The notes beneath the pieces were generated by a model. It made no database searches. It was not told where the DNA came from and saw only the letters and a program-made list of their open reading frames with translations. A stretch of DNA of 64,000 nt from Tretioscincus oriximinensis (lineage: Eukaryota > Chordata > Lepidosauria > Squamata > Gymnophthalmidae), in the NCBI GenBank assembly GCA_022410635.1, contig JAJVDF010000207.1, positions 1,679,822 through 1,743,821 on the forward strand, given 5' to 3'. A program made the position numbers and the translations under genes. The first letter of the stretch is position 1; each line of letters opens with the position of its first letter. Of the stretch, positions 53,501-62,984 are shown one piece after another.

Positions 53501-53616
53501 CGCGCCCACGGGCCCAGCAGCTCCAGGCGCGGCGGCGGCGGCGGCGGCGGCGGCGGTTGCGGCTGAGGCGGCGGTTGCTGCTGGGGCGGCGGCTGAGGGG
53601 GGCCCGGGGCCGCCAT
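42723..53616 (-). CDS. RNF139: RNF139 (TRC8), multi-pass ER RING ubiquitin ligase, complete
   Basis: E3 ubiquitin ligase of the endoplasmic reticulum membrane, known for sterol-regulated and ER-associated degradation. Exon 1 (53373-53616) and exon 2 (42723-44527) join in phase to 682 residues (human 664). Most of the protein is a string of hydrophobic segments (sterol-sensing-like and further membrane spans). It contains GCDSTLTILGMSAVIS and GLGILAFIGSTDEDD, almost unchanged from mammals. The RING-H2 domain is at about residues 571-609: CAIC, then PCNHYFH, LCLRKWL, and CPMC, giving C-C-C-H-H-C-C-C. An acidic, poorly conserved tail ends the protein. The start is the ATG at 53616 (MAAPGPP). The N-terminus has a longer Pro/Gln run than in mammals. 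Confidence 0.97.
44822..45222. mobile_element. Possible hAT-like element (family G-like)
   Basis: The right end reads inward CAGGAATGGATAACC; the left has CAGTGGTGCGGCCTG. Interior G-rich (45,060-45,160). No target duplication found, so the call is weak. Confidence 0.35.
45790..46010. mobile_element. Palindromic MITE-like element (family D)
   Basis: GGGGGGCTTATAGCACTTGG and the inverted CTCCAAGTGCTACAAGCCCC, with centre TTCAGATGCATTCAG. It ends about 10-20 bases before the hAT element. Confidence 0.7.
46030..47155 (+). mobile_element. hAT element remnant with BED-finger exon and 8-bp target duplication
   Basis: Exact 10-bp inverted ends (CAGGGTGGAT ... ATCCACCCTG) flanked by the 8-bp direct repeat CTGTCAAG (46,022-46,029 and 47,156-47,163). 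Both subterminal regions are packed with GATTTAAATC-type motifs, probably transposase binding sites. An ATG at 46,680 opens MAAGRKRDPVWEYFNE, the start of a BED zinc finger, and runs into a splice donor GTAAGG at 46,744. Most of the transposase is absent. The element lies opposite in sense to RNF139. Confidence 0.88.
46680..46743 (+). pseudogene. First coding exon of a hAT transposase (BED finger start), remnant
   Basis: 21 codons plus one base with no stop, ending exactly at a GTAAGG donor. RKRDPVWEYFNE fits the opening of BED domains in hAT transposases and ZBED-type genes. The cysteine/histidine part of the finger is missing from the window. Confidence 0.65.
52555..53165 (-). mobile_element. 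L1-type LINE, ORF2 C-terminus and 3' end
   Basis: On the - strand 52,780-52,970 reads VTILNWKKEEEWTLVNWH then DQLKCDILKEWRQ, the same C-terminal ORF2 pattern as the copies at 27.9 and 29.4 kb. It lies about 200 bases from RNF139 exon 1. Confidence 0.65.
53373..53616 (-). CDS. RNF139: RNF139 coding exon 1
   Basis: ATG at 53616-53614 in GGGGATGGCG. It encodes MAAPGPP, a run of Pro and Gln including nine consecutive Pro, then AEVALRVPSLFLIDAILN, matching the mammalian first membrane segment, and ends VRLLG. Donor GTGAGC at 53,372-53,367. Confidence 0.93.
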
Positions 53617-53671
53617 CCCCGAGTCCCCGCCGCCTCCTGTCCGTCTCTGGGCAGGCGGCGGAGGGCTTCCC

Positions 53672-53803
53672 TTATAGCCCGCCGGCTCGGCGGCCGCCTC
53701 GTTCCGCTCCTGCTGCTGCTGCTGCTGCTGCCTTTTCAAGTGCTCGCGAGCCCGGCCGCGGGGGGGACGACGACGACGCCACACGCCGCCAGGCCGCCGC
53801 CAT
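53672..53803 (-). other. Upstream ORF in the probable RNF139 leader
   Basis: An ATG at 53803-53801 opens a 43-codon frame ending at TAA (53,674-53,672), 56 bases before the RNF139 ATG and in another frame. It begins MAAAWRRVASSS and includes seven Ala codons from a (GCA)7 tract (53,711-53,731). Whether it is in the mRNA depends on the start site. Confidence 0.5.
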
Positions 53804-54606
53804 GGGGTCCGTCAGGCCGCCTGCCTGGGGCTGCCGCACGGGGGTCACCGACGTCGCCGCCCGCCCGCCCGCCTCCGGGAAAGGCGCCAGCGCGCGGCCA
53901 AACTCCCCCGCCCGTCCCGTGTGCGGACGAGAAAGAAACCGGCGTGGTGGCAGCTACTGCGCAGGCTCGCCCCCGGAGCGTCAGAGGCGAGGCCCCAGCG
54001 TCGTACGTCATAATACGAGGCCCCGCCTCTCCCCGGCGCAGCAGGATAGGACGGAGGAGAGCGAGGAGGACCCCCACAGACCAGACAGTAGCAGTTACAG
54101 AGCTGCCTTCAGAGAAGAGTCAGAGAAGGGCCGGCTAGACAGTTAGCCAATGAGCGGCAGACAGAGCTGCGTCAACGGTGCGTGGGCTCCGCGCATGCCC
54201 AATGGTGGCGGCTCCCTCCCCCTGCCTCCATCATGCTGTGCCCTCTGCCTAGCTGCTAAAGTGCAGCTCAAAAATGGCCTTCTGAGGTTCCCGGGTGTTT
54301 GTACACTGAGATCTTCCCAACGATCACTGCTCCCCACTGAAGGGAGCTCTTTTGGTCTCTAATGGGAGTTTGGTGTATGTAAGGGATGAGGGTGCTACAA
54401 TAGACTGAGCAGATTTTCTGAGGCCCAAACAGGGGTAGCAGCAAGTTAATATTAATGCAGTTTATTTATAGCACCCTTTTCACCAAAGGGTAGAGTGCTC
54501 ATAGCTTTTCTTGCTTTCTGCACATCATCTGTGTTGGGAGTTATTGGGCAGGAAAATCTCAGCGGGAGCCTGAAAATCTCTGGCAGATCTCATGCCAGAA
54601 ATTTTG

Positions 54607-54781
54607 GTGATGTCACTTCCTGGATGGGACAGAAAGTGACATCAAAAGTGACATCACTTCCTGGACCAGACAGGAAGTGACATCAAAAAGGAATGTCACT
54701 TCCTAGGCAGGACAGGAAGTGATGTCACTCTGGATGCCTTTTTCCCAGAAGCAGATACCAGAAGTGACATCATGTCACTTC
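54607..54781. repeat. Cluster of GGAAGTGACATCA-type motifs
   Basis: AAGTGACATCA or its inverse occurs about seven times in 175 bases, with GGAAGTGACATCA at 54,673 and GGAAGTGATGTCAC at 54,716. The unit joins an ETS-like GGAAGTG to a CRE-like TGACATCA. A similar pair in MTSS1 intron DNA (9,236-9,262) suggests a repeat origin. Confidence 0.65.
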
Positions 54782-56019
54782 TAGTAAAATTGCTGTGAAT
54801 TGGGTTGGGTGGAAAATTTTCCGGTGCAGAGATCCACAAGATCTCTGATCACGTGCAAGGGTGCATTATCTTGAGACTGCATAAGATTGTGCAGTTTCCT
54901 AGTCTGCAACAGATATCTTTTGAAGCAGGCAGGTGACTGGCCCAAGCCAGCTGGATTCATGGAGGATTGTGGAATCAAACTGGAAGGTTACCAGATAGAC
55001 TATGGCAGGACCTAAATGGGCCCTACCATAGTCTGCACTGGCAGGTGGATGGCCAAGCTCTGTACCAAGATGTAACCCAGAATAAGGCTCCCATGGACAG
55101 GGGTCAAGCTTAACTCAGAACCATTTCCTTTGGTTTAAATAATGTGGAAATAAAAAGGTTCCTACTTTATAGTTGCTGTGTCCTTCTTTTTCCTTCTGAA
55201 GCTTGATTAAACCTTATGTGGCCAGGGCCAAAGCAGCTTTTGAATAATCTAAGTGAGATTCTGTCTCGATAAGTGTGAGATGGGCTGCAGAGTGGAAGCG
55301 TTTGTTCACAGCGTTTTATGAGTTCCCATCTTAAAAAAGGTAACTTAAACATACAGAAACACACAACAAGCAAATACTGAATGTACCAAATACTCCTTAT
55401 TTTCCCTTTCTCAGAGGTAGCTCCAACTGTTGATCAAGCATGTTAATATTTATTTGCTTGTTTGTCATTTACATTCCACNTTTCACCATTGGTCACTCTT
55501 TTTAGGAAAAAGTTGTCATTGTTCGTATTCTGTTTCTCCCAGTCTTCTGCAATTATTATTTATTGAGCCCTTACAGTTTACTTCCTTTTNTTATCAAATC
55601 GTAATTGTTCTGACATCAATGTTCCCAATTTTCTATGTTCCATTTAAATTAATCTTTTTACTATCGCTGCTTAGGTATCCAATAAAAATGGGTTGATAAT
55701 GTATCTGAATCTCAAATATTCTGATCTTTTCATTTTGATGTATAATTCAGCTTTTATAAGAGAGCCTTGCTCTCTCCTCCACACTTTTTAAGAGGTCTCA
55801 GCTTTACATTTCTTTTATTTAATTCACATTCAATCCGCTTTGAAAATGAGAAAACACATCAGCAAAGTTACACAGTTTTCTTTCTTATCTAAACATGGAT
55901 TTTCTATTGAGTTAGTAGTGGAAGGAAAACTGGCTGTCATTTTACTGAGGCATTCTGAAAGTGAAGAGGAAGAAAGGTGGCCGAATATCAGAGCTTCTCG
56001 AATTCTGTAAGGTTTGTGG

Positions 56020-56551
56020 TAGGGTTGCCATATTTTGGCAGCCCAAAACCGGAACGGGGTGGGGTGCGTGCACACACACGCACACACAAGGACACTTGTA
56101 GTGAGGCAGGCAGAACCTCTCTTCTGCCTGTCTCACCACAAGCGTTCGTGTGTGCATGTGTGCATAGCTGCTCGTCTGTTGGAGGCGGGCCAACTCAAGC
56201 AAAGCATGACAGGAGAACAGAGCTCTCCTCCTGTCACAAACCCAGGCGTTTTTCCTCTGCTGGAGGCGAGTTGGCACGCTTTGCCTGACAGCAGGCGTGA
56301 AACCCCGCCTCCAGCAAAGGAGCAGCTACGGTATGCTCCAAGGTTCCTTCCAGGACCCCGGAAAGCGTTGCCGGGCTGGAGCCGTCAGCTCTGACGGCTC
56401 CTTTGCCTTTAAAATCCTGCATTTTTACATTCTCTGACACAGCATCGGGGAATGTAAAAATTTGGGATTTTATCTTAAAACCCGGAGGGGACTATATTTT
56501 AGTCCCCAAAGCCGGGATTGTCCCGCCTTCCTTGGACGTATGGCAACCCTA
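56020..56551. mobile_element. hAT-like MITE with 8-bp target duplication (first of a pair)
   Basis: Ends TAGGGTTGCCATA ... TATGGCAACCCTA, flanked by exact GTTTGTGG (56,012-56,019 and 56,552-56,559). 532 bp, rich in GTGCACAC-type alternating sequence. No transposase. Confidence 0.88.
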
Positions 56552-56592
56552 GTTTGTGGAAACTGGTCTGGAGCTTTAGAATGCAATTGAAA

Positions 56593-56719
56593 TAGGGTTG
56601 CCATACGTCCCGGAAAACCGTGACAATCACAGTTTTAGGGACAATTTTACTGTCCCGGCTGGATTGAAAAAAAAAGTTTTAAAATCCCTGGTTGCCGCTA
56701 GCCCCCCCCCCCACCAACC

Positions 56720-56785
<66 letters not shown>

Positions 56786-57044
56786 ACCCCCCCCCCCCCC
56801 TCCCCCCCCCGCCGCTAAACCCCCCACCGCCGCTGCTAACCCCCGCCGCCGCTGCGCACGTGTGTGCATGCGCGCGTGCGCATGGACGCTTGTGAGACAG
56901 GCAGGAAAGAGGTTCTCCCTGTCTCACTAGAAGCGTCCGTATGCGCATGCGTGCGTGCACGCACACGTGCCTATGCGCGCGTGTGCACGCACCCCCCACC
57001 CCACCCCCGTCCCGGTTTTGGGTTGCCATGATATGGCAACCCTA
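56593..57044. mobile_element. hAT-like MITE with 8-bp target duplication (second, opposite orientation)
   Basis: Same ends (TAGGGTTGCCATA ... TATGGCAACCCTA), flanked by exact AATTGAAA (56,585-56,592 and 57,045-57,052). Its left end (ACGTCCCGG) resembles the right end of the first copy, and its right end (CCAAAACCGG) the left of the first. It is therefore inserted in the other direction. It contains the poly(C) run. Confidence 0.88.
56701..56817. repeat. Poly(C) tract inside the second hAT-like MITE
   Basis: More than 100 bases of almost pure C with a few A, T and G. Long proline or glycine frames here are artefacts of the tract. The length is uncertain in any assembly. Confidence 0.9.
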
Positions 57045-58082
57045 AATTGAAAGGTAATACCCAATTTGCTATAGAAACTAATTCAAAGTATTGATCTTTA
57101 ATTTAAGAAGCCTTAAACTACTTGGACTCCAAATATCTGAAATAAAGCCTCTGATTATGCACCAAAAAGGCCACAGTAGCGAATGAACCCCACAAAGAAA
57201 CAGGGGTGAAGTGAGCATCTTGGTCTTCCTGGGGTCCTCCAGCAGGTGACCTTCAGCAAATCATGTACTACTACCCTCATGGATAATCATCATAGAGAGT
57301 TTTTAGAAGTTTTTGATACTGTTGATTATCATTTAAAAGTTAAATCCTGTTTTGGAACCTTATCTTGGATTTTAAACTGCTAAGTTATCCAAGCAGAAAA
57401 CACTGCATTTTAAAGCTAATATCAGAATTTTTTAATTGAGCTTTTAAAGGCCAATCAGAATTACACATTACATATTACATTCTCCTGTTAGTCTCAAAGT
57501 GCTACTGGCCCCTTTGCTGGACTTTCTACTGGACTAACACGGCTATTTCTCTGAAATTGACTACATATTACAAGTCATGCACACATTTGATTATCCTTTT
57601 CACTGAGTACTATTCAACTTCAGAATTTGTTTTCATTATATTTGACATTATTTTAGTTATTTAGTAAATTTCCATAGCTGTTCTGTAGATTCTCTGAACA
57701 AATAATAAACTAAACAGCATATATATAATTTAGCACTTTCCTCATCTTTGTATTATTAGTGCTACAATACTCTTCGTTGTCAATCAGTTTAAGAAGTTTG
57801 CCCTGAAAATTTGATTAATGCATTCATATGTTTTATAATCTAATTTTGCCACCAGATGGCAGACTCAGTCCATGTGAAGAAAAAATAGTGTTACTCTTGG
57901 AAGGAAATTTAGAAGGAAAGGAGATTTCGCTTCCAATAAAATCATTTCTCTTCATATCTTCATAGTGGAAGAAGTGATATTTATATTTAAAGACGTTTAT
58001 TTACTACTTTTTCATTTTTAATTCCTTGAAATTGATGGGCAGGAGAGTGAGAGCAGACAAAGGAAAATATTTTTTCATCAAT

Positions 58083-58362
58083 TTACTTCCAGAAGAAGGT
58101 GGTGATAACTATCAGCCTGGATAGCTTTAAGACAGAGTAGACAAGTTTATGGACACCAAGGGTATAAATGACTACTAGGGTGGATCTTTTGATGATGCTT
58201 CCAGGATGGAGCAACAGGCAGTATTCTTAAAATAANATCGAGAGTTGAGAAGAAGAGAAGGTTTGGCTTTCTTCTTGCCCAAATGAAATTGGTAGGCCAC
58301 TGTGTTAGACAGAATGCTGGACTAGATGGGCTGTGGATTGATTTGGTATGTTCTTCTGTAAT
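58083..58362 (+). repeat. Dispersed repeat (family C), second long copy
   Basis: CTGGATAGCTTTAAGACAGA, GGATGGAGCAACAGGCAGTA and GGACTAGATGGGCTGTGG, as at 33.1-33.3 kb. Confidence 0.6.
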
Positions 58363-58379
58363 CCAATTGATGAAATAAT

Positions 58380-58870
58380 ACTCATGAGATGGGAAGGATT
58401 CTTAATCAAATTAAAAGGATGAACAACAAGAAAGACAGTGGTGTTGTACCCCAGCCCAGTTAGCTCACATGGTACATGGGTTTAATCCATTTTGCTGGCA
58501 TTGTCACAATGGGAGTGGAGTGTACGTTCATCTATGGTGGGACTGTTGACGGGTGCAGGAGTTTTGGAGGATGATAACAGGACAAATAAATATGATAATG
58601 GAAAGAAACTATTGACTAAAGAAAATATATATTGGCTCTTGGTTGGAAGAAATGAATAAGCTAAGTTGAAAAAAAAACCCTAAGTTTATTTAGTTTTGTA
58701 AATAAGCTTTTGTTCTTTTTTTCCCTTTGTTTTTGGACTCTGCCCTTTTTTTCCTGTTTTCTCTCTCTTTTTTTCTAAGTTCTAAATTTCTTGTTGTAAA
58801 ATTATTTTATTGTATTAATGACTTATATGTTTGCTGGAAGATGTTGTAAAAGATATATCAAGTTTTTTTT
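58380..58870 (+). mobile_element. L1-type LINE, ORF2 C-terminal fragment and 3'UTR
   Basis: 58,490-58,620 reads WHCHNGSGVYVHLWWDC then FWRMITGQI, the L1 C-terminal pattern. The A/T-rich 3' end is followed by an (AAT)n run at 58,919. Confidence 0.7.
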
Positions 58871-58916
58871 GTTTTGTGATCAAAATTTATAATTTGTTTG
58901 TGAAAATTTACTTTTT

Positions 58917-58918
<2 letters not shown>

Positions 58919-58956
<38 letters not shown>

Positions 58957-58983
58957 TAAAAATAAAAATAAAAATAAAAATAA
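58919..58983. repeat. (AAT)n / (AAAAT)n microsatellite
   Basis: Ten AAT units followed by AAAAT-type units. Probably grew from the L1 A-rich tail. Confidence 0.9.
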
Positions 58984-59165
58984 ATTGGGACTTATGCTAA
59001 TTAAGCTATGGAAGGCATCAATTGGCTTCTGCCTACTAAGTCCCGAATTTCCCCCATTTCTGCAGGGCAATATAACTGTTGGAGATGCTATTGGCTTTTG
59101 CCATCCATATATATGTCTTCCTGTCATCCCACCAGGATGTTTCCATTTGTCATCAGGAAATGCCA
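58984..59165 (+). repeat. Unassigned shared segment (copy 2)
   Basis: CTGCAGGGCAATATAACTGT, GGAGATGCTATTGGCTTTTG and CCATCCATATA match 24,224-24,302 in reverse. This copy extends further right (CCACCAGGATGTTTCCATTT). Family unknown. Confidence 0.6.
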
Positions 59166-59189
59166 ATGATATCGAGCTCCATGAATCTT

Positions 59190-59445
59190 AAAGGACACAG
59201 TGCTACAGCAGTTAAAGTAGCCCTGGTGTTTCAGCAAAGACACCAAGCTCAAAGCTCTGTGTCAGCTGTGGAGAGGGGTGAGCATCTTCTACTAGCCTCA
59301 GCTCTAGTCAACCCAGCTGTTTGAAAGCAAAAAATTANGATTAGATAAATGGAAACCATCACAGAGTGATGGGAAACATAGAATATAAGCTGTTTTGAGT
59401 CCCTTTGGGTGAGAAACGTGGGGTATAAAAACATAGTGCTGCTTC
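59190..59445 (+). mobile_element. SINE family A with divergent head
   Basis: The body GAGGGGTGAGCATCTTCTAC, CAACCCAGCTGTTTGAAAGC and tail GGGTGAGAAACGTGGGGTAT match family A. The head reads CAGTGCTACAGCAGTTAAAG. Confidence 0.7.
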
Positions 59446-59478
59446 TTTTTGAAAGCCAAAATGTCTAGCTCCTTTGGC

Positions 59479-59783
59479 ATGGATAGCTCAGTTGCTTAGG
59501 AATTCGTCTCTCGCCTGGGAGATGGGGTTTCGAAGCCCTGTGTGAGACGTGGGGAGGGGTGAGCACCTTCCAATAGCCTGTAGCTCTAGCCAACCCAGTT
59601 ATTCGAAAGCAGGAACTGCTAGAAACTGCAACTGACTGCAAGTAGATACATGGGAACCACCATAGCCTGATGGGGAAGATAGAATGGAAGCCTTCAGGCA
59701 AAAATATATCCTTGTAAGCCGCTTTGAGTCCCTTTGAAAGGTGAGAAAAGCGGGGTATAAGAACCAAGTTCTTCTTCTTCTTC
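59479..59783 (+). mobile_element. tRNA-derived SINE family A, complete sense copy
   Basis: The head GGCATGGATAGCTCAGTTGC (A-box-like), GGGGTTTCGAAGCCC (B-box-like), body TAGCCAACCCAGTTATTCGA and tail GAGAAAAGCGGGGTATAAGA ending in (TTC)n. The clearest copy for defining the family. A LINE 3' end directly follows it. Confidence 0.88.
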
Positions 59784-59912
59784 GGCTGAAAAAACTGCTC
59801 TCCCTTCCCTAAGATATTGCAGTTTTAATCTGTTGATTTGGTTTTTATTGTTAACTGCCCTGAGACCTTCAGGTGTAGGGCAGTATAGAAATGTAAATAA
59901 ATAAACAAATGT
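59784..59912 (+). mobile_element. L2/CR1-type LINE 3' end (very short)
   Basis: GGCTGAAAAAACTGCTCTCC, CCCTGAGACCTTCAGGTGTA, AGGGCAGTATAGAAATG and AAATAAATAAAC. It is 5'-truncated to about 130 bases. Confidence 0.8.
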
Positions 59913-61064
59913 ATATTTGTACATTTGTATAGTGATCACATCTTTTGTCACACTATGTATCCCTGCCAAATTACCAGAGCAAACAATTCTGTATTTACCA
60001 TGATCTGTGTTTATTCCCACTTTTTGTACACCCAAGGCTACCACACTTTCTGTATAATGGATTACTGTATCACCCTTTTGCATCCAAATTCTTCTAACTT
60101 TATGGAAGTGCTATTAATGTTTTTGTGTAACTCCTACTACATGTATTTGCCTGCCAGAGGGTCTTTTCTGCCTATGTCATGTGAATGCCAAACTCCATGT
60201 CTTTGGCATTTCCCTTTTGGAATTCTCCCTTTTTGTTTGCTACCACATAAACTTGTGTCACCAGATTTCTCATCAGTGAGTTAAGTAGGCTTGGAAACAC
60301 ACTAGTCATGAGCACATCCTTTTGGAGTTCTTTTGAACCATGGAGTATATCAGAACCATTCTGTATATACTAAAGAAGAAAGCAGCATTAAAAACCTGCA
60401 GATCATGTTATAAGTGGAATAAAATCTGTGGGATCATTCATCTCTGAAAGTACACTCTATCTGATTTTACAAATAGGCTTGTCTACTGCTGTTCTGTATA
60501 GAAAAGCTGACTAGTTTAAAAGCAGGATTATCTGACGTAAGCAAGGGGACAACATCTGAACTGCATCAAAGATAATGGTACTGACTTGATAACAAACAAG
60601 GTAACTCAGCACTGCCATGCAGAGAAGGGAAAAAGTAAGAGGTTTCTATTAGCTTATTTTTTATCTTTCCTTTGATTGTCTGCAGTCTACCTAACCCCCT
60701 GGTTAGGTGCAAAGAAAGAAAAAAAGAAAGAAAAAGAAAGAAAGAAGTAGGGCTGCTATATTTTCATACATTTGCTAATAAGGACATTTTATTACATAGA
60801 CTATTTTATTTCTTTTACTTGCCAACAGATCTTGGGAAAACATTGTCTTAATTGCAGTATCAGAAACCTAAGTTACACCAAAGTGTCACTTTTTTTCATT
60901 ATAGTTGCATATTCTGGAATAAAGCTGTCCAGACAGTGCTTTATTCTGGAACTAGCNGAATTAACTTGTTGCATTACAGTGATGCAACAGGCTCTAGTCC
61001 CCCCTGTCCCTTGATCCCATCCATGCCTCCATTCACTCCCTCTATCCCTTGACCCCTCCTCTTG

Positions 61065-61165
61065 ATGCTTCTTTCTTTCTTCCCTTCTTTCATCCATTCC
61101 TCCCTTTATTTTTCCTTTCCTTCCTTCCCTCTTTCCTTGTTTCTTTCTTCCCTTCCTTTTGTCAT
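61065..61165. repeat. CT-rich (TTCC)n-like low-complexity tract
   Basis: TTTCTTTCTTCCCTTC and related units. Simple sequence. The overlapping open frames are not credible. Confidence 0.85.
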
Positions 61166-61935
61166 TGGTTTCTGGTCGCTGCCAAAGTTCCAAGCCGTGT
61201 CATTGGTCATTATACCTCAGAATGTTGGGTTCTGTGGTATGTGTTTTATTATATGTACAAGCTCAGTGGAATAAATAAGTAGTGTCTGGGTGAAGCCGTA
61301 ATGAGAAGTACAAAAGATATTAGGCATGTAAAAGGTTCAGGGTTTCAAGGCTTGTAAGTCTGGAAAGGCAGCTCCGCCCAAGATTCCAGTTTAGGCAGTG
61401 ATTAGGGAAGGGGTGGTGCACAGAAGTATTTAATTAGGTGTATGATAATGTTACATGGTTAGAAATAGCAATACGAGTATATCTCCTTTTCAAGGCTTTG
61501 AGAAAAAGCCAGAAGGGACATTGAAGCAATGAAAGATAAACTGAAGTGTTTATTCCAGTTGCCACTCTGTTTTGGGATTGTGTATATACATATGTGGAAA
61601 GGACCTTATTATGTAAGGTTGAACCTTGACGAAAAGATAGTCAAGAAAGCTGAAGTCAAACAGTGGACTTTGTGAACTGACTAAGGTCATGCTATGTCTG
61701 TATTTCATAAAATATCTGATAGGATCTTGTATATTGGGCTAAGTTGACACCTGTATACAATTATAGCCAGGTTAACAATTTTTATTTTACCTACCACCAT
61801 CCCCATCACTACCACCCTGTTTTTACACAAAGTGAAAAACTGCGAGCAGCAGTCACTTGGAAATAAAGCCTATTTTTGATTCAAGTTATCACATCATTTA
61901 ATTGAGAATGAGATATCAGGGCAAAATTCAAAGAT

Positions 61936-62236
61936 AAGAAGAAGAACTGGATTTTTATACCCCACTTTTCTCACCCGAAGGAACTCAAAGTAGCTTACAA
62001 GGGTATTTTTTGCCCGAAGGCTTACATTCCATCTTCCCACCAGGCTGTGCTGGTTCCCATTTATCTAGTTGCACTCAGTTGCAATTTCTTGCAATTCTTC
62101 CTTTTGAATAGTTGGGTTGGCTAGAGCTACAGGCTAGTAGAAGGTGCTCACCCATCCCCACATCCAACACAGGGCTTCGAAACCCGATCTCCCAGATGAG
62201 AGACTGTCTCCTTAGCGACTGAGCCATTCATGCCTA
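61936..62236 (-). mobile_element. tRNA-derived SINE family A (antisense, complete)
   Basis: AAGAAGAAGAACTGGATTTT, CACTTTTCTCACCCGAAGGA and the reversed head TCCTTAGCGACTGAGCCATT. Confidence 0.85.
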
Positions 62237-62329
62237 CTTTATAAGTGCTTCATACGAATACAATGAGAAGAGAAATATACATTGTTGCTACACAGGCAGG
62301 ACAAGTATTCTTAAGTACTGGTCATAGCT

Positions 62330-62870
62330 TTTTTTTCCTAGACAAAAGTTATAGTCAGACGCATACTTTTAATCCATCTTGAGTCTTGAAGAACTGGACC
62401 AAATCAGGGGGGAAAAACATTTTTTCCTGGCTTAGGTCAGTATTTCAGGACTGGAGATGGATTAAAATCATGTGTTTACAGCTGCAAGCACATGTGTTTA
62501 AATCCACAATGTGAGAAACAATTGCGGAGTGCAGCCATCAGACTTCCCCTTTAAATCTGCATGCAACCGATCAGATGACTAACCAGGAAGTAAATACTGA
62601 GCATGCTCAGCCAGAGATTCTGCATTGTGCTGTGCTGATTTGTTTCATTTATTTATACAGTGCTATCAGTATACATTGCTGGAGTGATATCACAGTATCC
62701 TGGTAATCCCGTTAAGGATCTGTACACACAGGAAGAATTCTCACCTCCCCTGTTGCAGGCACCGCAATTTCACAAAGCATCAGCTAAAGAATATTTTTGG
62801 GCAAAGGACCTTTTTTTCTGGGTGCACTGCGAAAACTCCATTAATACATGTAAGTATCATGATGGTCCAG
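62330..62870 (+). repeat. Dispersed repeat (family E), second copy
   Basis: Matches 37,880-38,370, but has one GGAAGTAAATACTGAGCATG unit instead of two. An extra stretch near 62,645-62,760 (TTTATTTATACAGTGCTATC) is absent from the first copy. Confidence 0.55.
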
Positions 62871-62984
62871 ATCCCCCATGTGGTGACGGGTAGAGGGACA
62901 TATGGCGGTGGGGGGAGGATGAAACGTGTGCAGAGAAGAATCGACAGACATCTAATGCCTGTCCCTTCTTCTAGCCCTCCCCTT

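Larger units (their letters stand above)
53240..54230. promoter_or_regulatory. CpG-rich promoter region of RNF139
   Basis: Nearly 1 kb of high G+C with dense CpG covers RNF139 exon 1 and upstream. Sites visible: NRF1-like ACTGCGCAGGC at 53,956, CRE-like TACGTCA at 54,004, CCAAT boxes AGCCAATGAG at 54,145 and CCCAATGG at 54,198, and GCGCATGC at 54,191. No TATA box is seen. The start site is not determined. Large open frames on the + strand here are probably products of G+C bias. Confidence 0.8.
54231..62899. other. Intergenic region upstream of RNF139
   Basis: No protein gene recognised. Contents: a cluster of GGAAGTGACATCA motifs (54,607-54,781), a SINE B fragment (54,915-55,005) and a family F piece (about 54,995-55,095). 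These are followed by two hAT-like MITEs (56,020-57,044), a family D arm (57,480-57,555), family C, L1, SINEs A and family E. TRMT12, the next gene in human, is not seen. Confidence 0.6.

Noticed and set aside
53557..54146. Long + strand open frames (193 and 114 aa) across the RNF139 promoter
   Set aside because: Lies in a CpG-rich region where stops are rare on every frame. Composition is Arg/Pro/Ala-rich, with no domain and no family match I know. RNF139 explains the region.
56598..57029. Polyproline and polyglycine ORFs
   Set aside because: They are translations of the poly(C) tract inside a hAT-like MITE.
61062..61282. Ser/Phe-rich ORFs of 70-77 aa
   Set aside because: Translation of a CT-rich low-complexity tract.
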